Source of the DNA: an uncultured Sphingomonadales bacterium
Lineage (GTDB): Bacteria > Pseudomonadota > Alphaproteobacteria > Sphingomonadales > Sphingomonadaceae
Length of the DNA: 12,483 bases
Direction: 5' to 3'
Assembly (NCBI GenBank): GCA_903828025.1
Contig: CAIKKO010000121.1
Location: 1-12,483, forward strand
The position numbers and the translations under genes are program-made. A model generated the notes under the pieces. The model was not told where the DNA came from, searched no databases, and saw nothing but the letters and a program-made list of their open reading frames with translations. Each line of letters opens with the position of its first letter. The stretch's first letter is position 1. Shown here piece after piece: positions 1-7,934 of the stretch.

Positions 1-264
1 GCAGACGCCCCCCGCCTTGCCACGATCGGTGGATACCGCATGCCCGGCCGCTCGGCCAATGCGCAGCTGATCCGCTTCGATGGCATGGGCATCGCCGTCT
101 CTGCGGGCAGCGCGTGTTCGTCGGGCTCGCTCAAGGCCAGCCCGGTGCTGACCGCGATGGGCTATCCGCAGCCCGCCGAGGTGATCCGCGTTTCGATCGG
201 GCGCGAGACGACTGAGGATGAGGTCGAACGCTTCCTCGCCGCTTGGCAGGAGATCGCCGGATGA
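1..264 (+). CDS. Cysteine desulfurase, NifS/IscS family (C-terminal fragment, 5' end outside window)
   Basis: The reading frame is open from base 1 and ends at TGA 262-264, so only the last 87 residues are visible. Family members are PLP enzymes of about 360-400 aa that take sulfur from L-cysteine, leaving alanine, and hold it as a persulfide for Fe-S cluster or thio-cofactor synthesis in the cytoplasm. The fragment contains the active-site loop SAGSACSSGS, with the persulfide-forming Cys at codon 115-117. After it comes the usual small-domain tail (a P-V-L-x-A-M-G segment, then VIRVSIGRETTEDEV). The PLP lysine lies upstream of the window. The ATG at 40 is internal, because homology-like sequence continues before it. 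The stop overlaps the start of the next desulfurase (ATGA), so the two are probably translationally coupled. The family assignment is firm; which sulfur pathway it serves cannot be told from this fragment. Confidence 0.93.
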   Translation, partial: ADAPRLATIGGYRMPGRSANAQLIRFDGMGIAVSAGSACSSGSLKASPVLTAMGYPQPAEVIRVSIGRETTEDEVERFLAAWQEIAG

Positions 265-1334
265 TCTACCTCGACTATCAGGCCACCACCCCGCTCGCCC
301 CCGAAGCGCGTGAGGCGATGCTGCGCTGGCTGGGTGAGGACGGCTTTGCCAATCCGCACAGCCCCCACCGCCCGGGCCGCGCTGCGGCGGCCGCTGTAGA
401 GGTTGCGCGCGAGCAAGTCACCGCGCTGCTGCCTGCTGGCGGGCGGGTGGTGTTCACTTCGGGCGCGACCGAGGCGCTCAATCTCGCGATCCTTGGCTCC
501 GGGGCCAAGCGCCTCGCGGTTTCGGCCATCGAACACGCCGCCGTGCTTGATACCGCGCGCTTTGCCGATCCCGATTGCGCGGTGTTGCCGGTGGATGCCG
601 CCGGGCTGGTTGCGGCTGGAACGCCGGTCCCGCACGGCACCCAACTCGTCGCGGTGATGCAGGTCAACAACGAGATCGGCACGATCCAGCCGGTCGAAGC
701 GCTGGCCGATGCCGCCCATGCCGCCGGGGCGCTTTTCCTGTGCGATGCGGTGCAAGCTGCGGGCAAGCTGGCACCGCCCGCGAACGCGGACATGATCGCG
801 ATTTCGGCGCACAAGCTCCACGGCCCCAAGGGCATCGGCGCGCTGTGGGTTCGCGATGGGCTCGCGCTCGCCCCGCTGATCCACGGCGGCGGGCAAGAGC
901 AGGGCTTGCGTTCGGGCACGCTCAGCCCCGCGCTGTGCGCCGGGTTTGGCGGGGCGGCGGCCCTGTGCACAAGCCTGCGGGCAACCGATGCCCAGCATGT
1001 GGAAAGTCTGTGGACCAAGGCCCGCGCGCTGTTCGCCGACTGGACGCTCAACGGCGATTCGGACGCGCGCTGGCACGGCAATCTCAATATCCGCCGCGAA
1101 GGGCTCGATGTGGCGCGGTTGATGTCGGATTGCCGCACACTGGCGTTTTCGGCAGGGTCCGCTTGCGCCAGCGGCTCGGGGCGGCCCAGCCATGTCTTGC
1201 GCGCGCTCGGACTTTCGGACAGGGATGCGAAAAGCGCGATCCGGCTAGGGTTCGGACGCACTACACGGGCAGAGGATCTTGAACTGGCCGCCGCCGCGAT
1301 TCATGCGGCAGTGGAGGCGCAGGGAGCGATATAG
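261..1334 (+). CDS. Cysteine desulfurase, NifS/IscS family (second, complete copy)
   Basis: This 357-aa cytoplasmic PLP enzyme should convert L-cysteine to alanine plus an enzyme-bound persulfide. Visible hallmarks are: the N-terminal YLDYQATTP motif (3-10); FTSGATEALN (65-74); the ring-stacking His in EHAAV (H92); NNEIG (136-140); the PLP aspartate in CDAVQ (D162); the Schiff-base lysine in SAHKLHGPKG (K185); GLRSGT (215-220); and the catalytic Cys in SAGSACASGS (C302). I chose ATG 261 because the protein then begins directly at the family's usual N-terminus and AGGAG at 248-252 sits 8 nt upstream; a TTG start at 243 would only add residues read from the overlap. The gene overlaps the preceding desulfurase by 4 bp and lies 2 bp before a ferredoxin, so all three probably share one transcript. 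Length is slightly short for IscS (about 404 aa) but normal for shorter NifS-like members. All key residues are present, so it looks active. Confidence 0.95.
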   Translation: MIYLDYQATTPLAPEAREAMLRWLGEDGFANPHSPHRPGRAAAAAVEVAREQVTALLPAGGRVVFTSGATEALNLAILGSGAKRLAVSAIEHAAVLDTARFADPDCAVLPVDAAGLVAAGTPVPHGTQLVAVMQVNNEIGTIQPVEALADAAHAAGALFLCDAVQAAGKLAPPANADMIAISAHKLHGPKGIGALWVRDGLALAPLIHGGGQEQGLRSGTLSPALCAGFGGAAALCTSLRATDAQHVESLWTKARALFADWTLNGDSDARWHGNLNIRREGLDVARLMSDCRTLAFSAGSACASGSGRPSHVLRALGLSDRDAKSAIRLGFGRTTRAEDLELAAAAIHAAVEAQGAI

Positions 1335-1336
1335 CC

Positions 1337-1669
1337 ATGGTCAAGGTCACCTTCATCACCGCGCAGGACCAGCGCATCACCGCTGAGGCGGCCCCCGGCA
1401 CGCGGCTGCTCGAGGTCGGCCAGAACGCGGGCCTGCCGCTGGAAGGCACGTGCGAGGGGCAGATGGCCTGCTCCACTTGCCATGTCGTCGTCGCGGCCGA
1501 GTGGTTCGCCCAGCTCCCGCCCGCGAGCGACGACGAGGAGGACATGCTCGATCTCGCCGCCGGGGTCACCCGCACCAGCCGCCTGTCGTGCCAGATCGTG
1601 CTGACCGAGGCGCTCGACGGCCTTGAAGTGCGCGTGCCGGAAGAGGCGCGCGATATGCAGGGGCGGTGA
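1337..1669 (+). CDS. [2Fe-2S] ferredoxin, adrenodoxin type
   Basis: This is a 110-aa small cytoplasmic electron carrier. The cluster ligands are C39, C45, C48 and C85, spaced C-x5-C-x2-C-x36-C, which is the adrenodoxin/Isc-ferredoxin pattern rather than the plant type. Supporting sequence includes EGTCEGQMACSTCHV (36-50), an acidic SDDEEDMLDL helix (64-73) like the partner-docking helix of adrenodoxins, and TRTSRLSCQI (78-87). The start ATG has AGGGAG at 1321-1326 about 10 nt upstream, and the gene begins 2 bp after the desulfurase stop. In Isc systems such ferredoxins supply electrons for cluster assembly. Related alphaproteobacterial ferredoxins instead feed cytochrome P450s. Position next to two cysteine desulfurases favours Fe-S assembly here, but that is inference. 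No scaffold (IscU), IscA or HscAB gene is seen in the window. Confidence 0.94.
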   Translation: MVKVTFITAQDQRITAEAAPGTRLLEVGQNAGLPLEGTCEGQMACSTCHVVVAAEWFAQLPPASDDEEDMLDLAAGVTRTSRLSCQIVLTEALDGLEVRVPEEARDMQGR

Positions 1670-1676
1670 GCGGGGT

Positions 1677-1703
1677 TGCCCCTCCCCGTGAGGAGAGGGG
1701 GCA
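1677..1703. terminator. G/C-rich imperfect hairpin between convergent genes
   Basis: TGCCCCTC (1677-1684) can pair with GAGGGGGCA (1695-1703) with one bulged base, leaving a loop of about 10 nt. It fills the 43-bp gap between the ferredoxin stop and the PfpI-family stop, where a bidirectional terminator would be expected. There is no T-run on either strand after the stem, so it is not a classical intrinsic terminator. It may only protect 3' ends or mark Rho-dependent ends. Confidence 0.35.
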
Positions 1704-1712
1704 GGGCTTTGC

Positions 1713-2300
1713 TCAGAGCTCCTCGATTTCGTCGTCTTCGGCTTCCTCTTCCTCGTCTTCGTCCTCTGCTTCCTCAGCCTCTTCGAGCGCGTCGATCAGG
1801 GCCTGGGCGAAAGCGGGGATGTCTTCGGGCTTGCGGCTGGTGATGAGGTTGCCGTCGATCGCGACCGCCTGATCGACCACGTCGGCCCCCGCGTTTTCCA
1901 GATCGGTGTGGATCGAGGGCCAGCCGGTAACCGTGCGGCCATCGACAATGTCCGCCTCGATCAGCAGCCACGGCGCGTGGCAGATCGCGGCGATCGGCTT
2001 GTTGTCGGCGTCGAAGTCCTCGATCAGCTCGATCACGCGGTCGTCCATGCGCAGCACGTCCGGGTTCATCTGGCCGCCGGGCAGCAGCAGCGCGTCGAAA
2101 TCGTCAGCCTCGACTTCGTCGATATCCTTGTCGACCTTGACCGGCTTGCCCCAGTCACCATGATCCCACCCGCGGATCGTGCCCGGGGTCGGGCTGGCGA
2201 GCGTGGTGGCGAAACCGGCGGCTTCGAGCAGCTTGCGCGGTTCGAGAAGCTCGGATTGCTCGAAACCGTCGGTCGCGAGGATGAGGACGCGCTTGGCCAT
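1713..2300 (-). CDS. DJ-1/PfpI family protein (glutamine amidotransferase-like fold) with acidic C-terminal tail
   Basis: The 195-aa product belongs to the DJ-1/PfpI superfamily, whose members include intracellular proteases, glyoxalase/deglycase enzymes and stress chaperones. Visible are MAKRVLIL at the first beta strand, Glu14 in DGFEQSELLEP (matching the conserved catalytic-site Glu of PfpI), LLLPGGQMNPDVLR (71-84), and the nucleophile elbow AAICHAPWLL with Cys107-His108. The core ends near residue 171. After it comes a tail in which 18 of 23 residues (173-195) are Asp or Glu, which is not part of the usual fold. The ATG at 2300 puts the protein at the family's normal N-terminus; the frame stays open upstream to 2432, but that stretch runs through the intergenic region and into the divergent parC start. 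The gene stands alone: convergent with the ferredoxin, divergent from parC. Exact activity (protease, deglycase or chaperone) cannot be told from sequence. Confidence 0.93.
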   Translation of the reverse strand: MAKRVLILATDGFEQSELLEPRKLLEAAGFATTLASPTPGTIRGWDHGDWGKPVKVDKDIDEVEADDFDALLLPGGQMNPDVLRMDDRVIELIEDFDADNKPIAAICHAPWLLIEADIVDGRTVTGWPSIHTDLENAGADVVDQAVAIDGNLITSRKPEDIPAFAQALIDALEEAEEAEDEDEEEEAEDDEIEEL

Positions 2301-2364
2301 GGCATGGTGCTTTCGGAAAAAAGGGATCGCGATTCGATCCAGGTATAATGATCGGGGAATGTGA

Positions 2365-2387
2365 CGGTTCCGGAGGTTCCGGAACCG
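2365..2387. repeat. Inverted repeat in parC leader / divergent promoter region
   Basis: CGGTTCCGG (2365-2373) and CCGGAACCG (2379-2387) are perfect 9-bp arms around a 5-nt spacer (AGGTT). The same segment also contains a perfect 12-bp palindrome, GGTTCCGGAACC (2375-2386), and the octamer GGTTCCGG twice as a direct repeat 9 bp apart (2366 and 2375). It lies downstream of the TATAAT at 2344, so it would be in the parC transcript and upstream of the PfpI-gene promoter. It could be an operator or an RNA hairpin. Neither strand has a T-run following it, which argues against an intrinsic terminator. Confidence 0.6.
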
Positions 2388-2397
2388 GGGCGCGCTT

Positions 2398-2415
2398 GCT
2401 AAGGCTCGCCCTAGC
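2398..2415 (+). promoter_or_regulatory. Hairpin abutting the parC start codon
   Basis: GCTAAGG (2398-2404) can pair with CCCTAGC (2409-2415) across a CTCG loop, with one A-C mismatch. The right arm ends at the base before ATG 2416. The only Shine-Dalgarno-like bases, AAGG (2401-2404), are inside the left arm. ATG 2416 is the only plausible start, since an in-frame TGA lies at 2362-2364 and no other start codon occurs between. Such a fold could limit ribosome access, but the stem is short and the role is inferred. Confidence 0.4.
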
Positions 2416-4709
<2,294 letters not shown>

Positions 4710-4710
<1 letters not shown>

Positions 4711-4736
4711 TGGGTAACAGACACCATGGGTAACAG
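4710..4736 (+). repeat. 11-bp direct repeat spanning the parC/SDR junction
   Basis: ATGGGTAACAG occurs at 4710-4720 and again at 4726-4736, 16 bp apart. The second copy carries the SDR start codon. The first copy begins on the last base of the parC stop (TGATG) and would open a 7-codon frame (MGNRHHG) that stops at TAA 4731-4733, inside the SDR start region. It looks like a small tandem duplication of the translation start. Confidence 0.7.
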
Positions 4737-5490
4737 GTTGGCAGGCCGCATCGCGCTGATCACCGGCGCTTCCTCCGGTCTCGGCGAGCATTTCGCGCGG
4801 CTCTATGCGGACGAGGGCGCGGCCGTTGTCATCGGCGCACGGCGCGTCGAGCGCGTGGCAGCCTTGGCGGACGAGATCAACGCGGGCGGCGGCAAGGCGC
4901 TGGCCGTCGCGCTCGATGTGAACGACGAGGCTTCGATCATCGCGGCGTTCGATGCGGCGGAAGCCCGGATCGGCGTGCCTGATGTGGTGGTCGCCAACGC
5001 AGGGATCGTTGTGCCGGGCCGCGCGCTCGATGTGCCGGCCGAGGGCATCCGCAGCGTGGTCGATACCAATTTCACCGGCGTCTACCTCACCGCGCGCGAA
5101 GGGGCCCGGCGCATGATCGCCGCCGGTTCGAAGCAGAGCGAGAGGGGCCGGGTGATCCTGCTGGGCTCGATCACCTCGCACATGACCGGGCAGGGCGATG
5201 CGTCTTACGCCGCGACCAAGCTTGCCGTGCAGCACCTTGGCCGCCAACTGGCGCAGGAATGGGCGCGGCTGGGGATCAGCGTCAACACGATCCAGCCGGG
5301 CTACATCACCACCGAAATCGCGGGCGACTGGTTCGATACCGAGGGCGGCAAGGCCCAGATCGCCACATGGCCGCGCCGCCGCCTGACCGATATCACCGCG
5401 CTCGACGAGCCGATGGTGTTCTTCGCCAGCGATGCCTCAAGGCAGGTGACGGGCGCGCATCTTACGGTGGATGACGGGCAGAGTTTGTAG
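4726..5490 (+). CDS. Short-chain dehydrogenase/reductase (SDR), classical type
   Basis: The 254-aa product is a cytoplasmic NAD(P)-dependent oxidoreductase of the classical SDR family. Its features are the dinucleotide-binding TGASSGLG (13-20), LDV with Asp64, NAG (91-93), catalytic Asn115 in DTNFTG, Ser148 in LLGSIT, and Tyr161/Lys165 in YAATK. These are followed by PGYITTEI (191-198) and the C-terminal VTGAHLTVDDGQSL. Arg39-Arg40 after the second beta strand (GARR) suggests NADP(H) preference. The substrate is unknown; many such proteins act on 3-hydroxyacyl or 3-oxoacyl groups, sugars or steroids. The start ATG 4726 has only a weak ribosome site and sits in the second copy of an 11-bp direct repeat. 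The 15-bp gap after parC suggests read-through or co-transcription, with no obvious functional link. It converges on the DsbD-like gene across a repeat-bearing gap. Confidence 0.93.
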   Translation: MGNRLAGRIALITGASSGLGEHFARLYADEGAAVVIGARRVERVAALADEINAGGGKALAVALDVNDEASIIAAFDAAEARIGVPDVVVANAGIVVPGRALDVPAEGIRSVVDTNFTGVYLTAREGARRMIAAGSKQSERGRVILLGSITSHMTGQGDASYAATKLAVQHLGRQLAQEWARLGISVNTIQPGYITTEIAGDWFDTEGGKAQIATWPRRRLTDITALDEPMVFFASDASRQVTGAHLTVDDGQSL

Positions 5491-5502
5491 GCACCTGCCG
5501 TT

Positions 5503-5551
5503 AAATGGGGGCCGAATAAATGGGGGCCAATAAATGGGGACTGTCCCTATT
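5503..5551 (+). repeat. Three G-rich repeat units ending in a GGGAC-T-GTCCC palindrome (REP-like)
   Basis: AAATGGGGGCC occurs at 5503-5513 and 5518-5528, and the related AAATGGGGAC at 5532-5541, giving steps of 15 and 14 bp. The last unit runs into a palindrome, GGGAC-T-GTCCC (5537-5547). With one G-T wobble this extends to AATGGGGAC (5533-5541) against GTCCCTATT (5543-5551). I recall closely similar G-rich sequences with GACTGTCCC in many proteobacterial intergenic regions, often near REP-associated (IS200-like) transposases. That link is from memory and is not verified here. No transposase gene is present in the window. Confidence 0.65.
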
Positions 5552-5573
5552 GTTGGTTTCCTACAGACCCTTT

Positions 5574-5644
5574 CCGTTCGTGTCGAGCGCAGTCGAGACA
5601 CCACACACAGCGCCTGGTGTCTCGACTGCGCTTGGCACGAACGG
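5574..5644. repeat. Long inverted repeat (30-bp arms, 11-nt loop), REP/BIME-like
   Basis: The left arm at 5574-5603 starts CCGTTCGTGTCGAGCGCAG and the right arm at 5615-5644 ends GGCACGAACGG. They are reverse complements at 28 of 30 positions, with 11 nt between (5604-5614). It lies between the stops of two convergent genes (SDR on +, DsbD-like on -), where it could act as a bidirectional transcript end or mRNA-stabilising hairpin. The core GTCGAGCGCAGTCGAGAC resembles a dispersed repeat I remember from sphingomonad genomes, where GTTCGTG starts and GTCGAGAC ends are typical. The dispersed nature must be confirmed in the whole genome. Confidence 0.8.
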
Positions 5645-5668
5645 ACCGTCGCGAAATAGCAGCGAGCC

Positions 5669-7756
5669 TCAACCTCCCGGCAGCCCCGCCATCAAGTCCG
5701 CGCTCAGCACTTGCGGCAGCTTCTGCGGTGCGGCCGCGCCTGCCGGGTACCACAAGTATAGCGGCACGCCCGCGGCGCCCTGCTGCGAGAGGAAGCTGGT
5801 GATTTTGGGGTCGCGGCGGGTCCAATCGCCCACCAGCACGACAACGCCCGCCTTGCGGAAGGCATCGCGCGTGGATTCGCGCTCGATCGCGACGTTTTCG
5901 TTGACTTTGCAGGTCAGGCACCAGTCGGCGGTGAAATAGGCAAACACCGGCTTGCCCGCCTTGCGCGCTTCGGCCAGCGCGGCCTCGCTGAACGGCTTGG
6001 CATCGAGCAGCCCGGCTTCGACCGTGCCACCCGGTCCTTCTGCTGCAAGGCGCGGTGTGCCCGCCAGCGCCAGCGCTGCAAGCACCACGCTGCCCGGCAG
6101 CGCCCAGCGCATGGTGCCAAGGCCTTGCCGCTGGGCGCGGCCAATCGCGATCAGCAGCCCAACCACCAGCACCGCCAGCGCGATGGCGCCTGCCGCATAA
6201 GCCGGGCCGCCGAGCCGCCACGCCAGCCAGCACAGCGCCAGCACGGTCAGCCCCATCGGCACCGCCATCGCGTGGCGGAAGCGCACCATCCACGCACCGG
6301 GGCGCGGGATCAGGCGGCGCAGCGCCGGGATGAAGCCGAGCAGCAGAAACGGCAGCGCAAGGCCGAAGCCCAGCGCCGCAAACACCGCCATCGCCGCCCA
6401 GGCGGGCAGGACCAGCGCCGCGCCCACGGCCGCCGCCATGAACGGCCCGGTGCAGGGCGTCGCGACGAACGCCGCGAGCAGCCCAGTGCCAAAGGAACCG
6501 ATCCACCCGCCTTTGGCCTTGCCCGAACCGCTCTCGATCGACAGCCCCGGCAGCTCGTAAAACCCGGCAAAGTTGGCGGTGATCGCCACCGCGAGCAGCA
6601 GCAGCAGCGCGACCACGCCCGGGTCCTGCAGCTGGAACGCCCAGCCGACTTGCGTGCCCGCCGCGCGCAGCGCCAGCATCGCCGCGCCCAGCCCCATGCA
6701 GGCCAGCATCACGCCTGCGGTATAGGCCACGCCTTCGACTTTGGCATGATCGCTCCCCGACCGGGCCAGCGCCATCGCCTTGAGGCTGAGGATCGGGAAC
6801 ACGCAAGGCATGACATTCAGGATCAGCCCGCCCACCAGCGCGCCGAGGATCGCGAACGCGAGCGTCACCGCCGAGAATGGCGCGGGCGCGTCGGCCTTGC
6901 CGAGCGGCGTGCCTGCAGGTGGGACCGCGCCCGGCGCGGCGCTGAAGGCAATCCCGCCAAGGCTCTCGCCCTTGGGGCCGGTGCCGAGCGAGAGCACCCC
7001 GGCCAGAGTGGCGGGCGCTTCGGGCGCGGGGAAGGCGGCGCGCGCCAGTTCGATGATGAGCGTATCGCCGCTGCGGCTGAACGCCTGCGGCTTGGCGTAG
7101 TCGGCCACGCCCTGCGATTCGATGAAGAAGTGCGGCTCGCCAATCGCCGCGCCGGCCGGAAACGGCACTGCGATGCGCCAGCCAGCGGGGCCTGCGGCAA
7201 AGGTGCCCGTGCGGTCGAGCGGTGCGGGCAAAGCGGCGCGCCAGCCTCCGAAGCGCGCGTCTGCAGGGCCGCTGCCCACGGTCCCGGAAACAGTCACCGT
7301 GCCTTCGAGCTTGGCCTCTTCGGGCACGCAGATCGTTTCCGTGCAGGCGAGCCATTGGGCCTGCGCCGCGACGGGCAGAGTGGTGCCTACTTTCGCGTCC
7401 TTGGGCACGGAGAACGGCACCAGCACGGCATAGTCATGCTCGTAAACGTGGTTCATCAGCCCCGAAACCAGCAGCGTTTGCGGCACCGGGAATTCCAGCG
7501 GCCCGGTGCCCGCGCCGCTCGGCAGCTTCCAGTCGAGCGTGATCGGCAGGCCCGCATCGCCGGGGTTTGTCCAATAGCCGTGCCAGCCCTTGTCCGGCTG
7601 CATCAGCACCGCCAGCGTCACTGTCTCGCCCGGCTGCACGGGGCGTTCGGCGATCAGCGAAGCGCGGATATGCTGGCTTTCGGCGAGGGCCGGGGCAGCG
7701 CCCGGCACCAGCCAGAATGCGGTGATCAGGAGGGCGAGCGTTCTTGAGATCGACAT
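5669..7756 (-). CDS. dsbD: DsbD-like protein-disulfide reductase (ScsB-type periplasmic domain + TM domain + thioredoxin domain)
   Basis: The 695-aa inner-membrane protein carries reducing power from cytoplasmic thioredoxin to the periplasm. An N-terminal signal peptide (about 1-25, ending ALA-E) leads to a periplasmic beta domain with Cys138 and Cys143 (CTETIC), extending to about residue 290. About eight membrane helices follow (about 295-570), with the paired electron-relay cysteines in NVMPCVFP (C318) and ATPCTGPFM (C435). The C-terminal periplasmic thioredoxin domain has WCLTC (C613, C616) and a cis-Pro in GVPLYLW (P665). All six expected redox cysteines are present, so the relay looks intact. 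The large N-terminal region resembles ScsB-type DsbD relatives more than E. coli DsbD. The ATG at 7756 follows an AGGATAGAGGG purine run on its strand. The gene is divergent from the alkaline phosphatase. Likely roles are disulfide isomerisation or cytochrome c maturation support; the exact client is not visible. Confidence 0.93.
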   Translation of the reverse strand: MSISRTLALLITAFWLVPGAAPALAESQHIRASLIAERPVQPGETVTLAVLMQPDKGWHGYWTNPGDAGLPITLDWKLPSGAGTGPLEFPVPQTLLVSGLMNHVYEHDYAVLVPFSVPKDAKVGTTLPVAAQAQWLACTETICVPEEAKLEGTVTVSGTVGSGPADARFGGWRAALPAPLDRTGTFAAGPAGWRIAVPFPAGAAIGEPHFFIESQGVADYAKPQAFSRSGDTLIIELARAAFPAPEAPATLAGVLSLGTGPKGESLGGIAFSAAPGAVPPAGTPLGKADAPAPFSAVTLAFAILGALVGGLILNVMPCVFPILSLKAMALARSGSDHAKVEGVAYTAGVMLACMGLGAAMLALRAAGTQVGWAFQLQDPGVVALLLLLAVAITANFAGFYELPGLSIESGSGKAKGGWIGSFGTGLLAAFVATPCTGPFMAAAVGAALVLPAWAAMAVFAALGFGLALPFLLLGFIPALRRLIPRPGAWMVRFRHAMAVPMGLTVLALCWLAWRLGGPAYAAGAIALAVLVVGLLIAIGRAQRQGLGTMRWALPGSVVLAALALAGTPRLAAEGPGGTVEAGLLDAKPFSEAALAEARKAGKPVFAYFTADWCLTCKVNENVAIERESTRDAFRKAGVVVLVGDWTRRDPKITSFLSQQGAAGVPLYLWYPAGAAAPQKLPQVLSADLMAGLPGG

Positions 7757-7934
7757 ACGCGCCCTCTATCCTAACGCGGAGGTCTTGGCCACCTGCACAC
7801 CCGGTGCGGGCTCGCCCGAGGCCTGCCCTTGCGTACACCCCCTTGCGCACGCGCGCGACCGGGGCCATCACCCCGCCGTCTGCGGTGCGAGGCTGGCGAG
7901 TCCAGTTCGGACCTGATCCGAGGAAGGTTACTCC
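7757..7934. promoter_or_regulatory. Divergent intergenic region (dsbD-like / alkaline phosphatase)
   Basis: These 178 bp separate two divergent genes and should contain both promoters. I see no convincing -35/-10 pair on either strand and no clear pho box. Near the right end there is a small inverted repeat, TCGGA (7907-7911) and TCCGA (7917-7921), whose right arm touches the phosphatase ribosome site AGGAAGG (7921-7927). Nothing else stands out. Confidence 0.3.

Larger units (their letters stand above)
2301..2415. promoter_or_regulatory. Shared divergent promoter region (PfpI-family gene / parC)
   Basis: These 115 bp separate two divergent starts and must hold promoters for both. On the + strand there is a perfect TATAAT at 2344-2349, placed to serve parC with a leader of about 60 nt, but I see no good TTGACA-like hexamer 16-18 bp upstream (2320-2327 is A/G rich). 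On the - strand only a weak TATACC-like element overlaps the same site. If both are used, the two promoters overlap almost completely. The assignment is inference from sequence only. Confidence 0.4.

Noticed and set aside
243..260. TTG start upstream of the second cysteine desulfurase
   Set aside because: ATG 261 has a well-placed AGGAG, a 4-bp ATGA overlap with the previous gene, and gives the standard N-terminus of the family.
162..1193. Long antisense open frame (343 codons) opposite the cysteine desulfurases
   Set aside because: It lies fully across two well-recognised genes, its translation is Arg/Ala/Gly-rich without a family motif, and long antisense frames are common in DNA this GC-rich.
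2365..2387. Intrinsic terminator in the parC leader
   Set aside because: The stem is strong but no T-run follows on either strand, and it lies between divergent starts where no transcript is expected to end.
5503..5551. CRISPR-like array
   Set aside because: Only three short units, with steps of 14-15 bp and no spacer-sized unique sequence between; it fits a degenerate tandem or REP element instead.
5547..7355. Very long alternative frames over the dsbD-like gene (602 codons on -, and 540 codons on + at 6125-7747)
   Set aside because: The 695-aa DsbD frame has a signal peptide, membrane helices and all six redox cysteines. The alternatives read as Arg/Gly/Ala-rich or His/Gln/Arg-rich sequence with no membrane pattern or motif.
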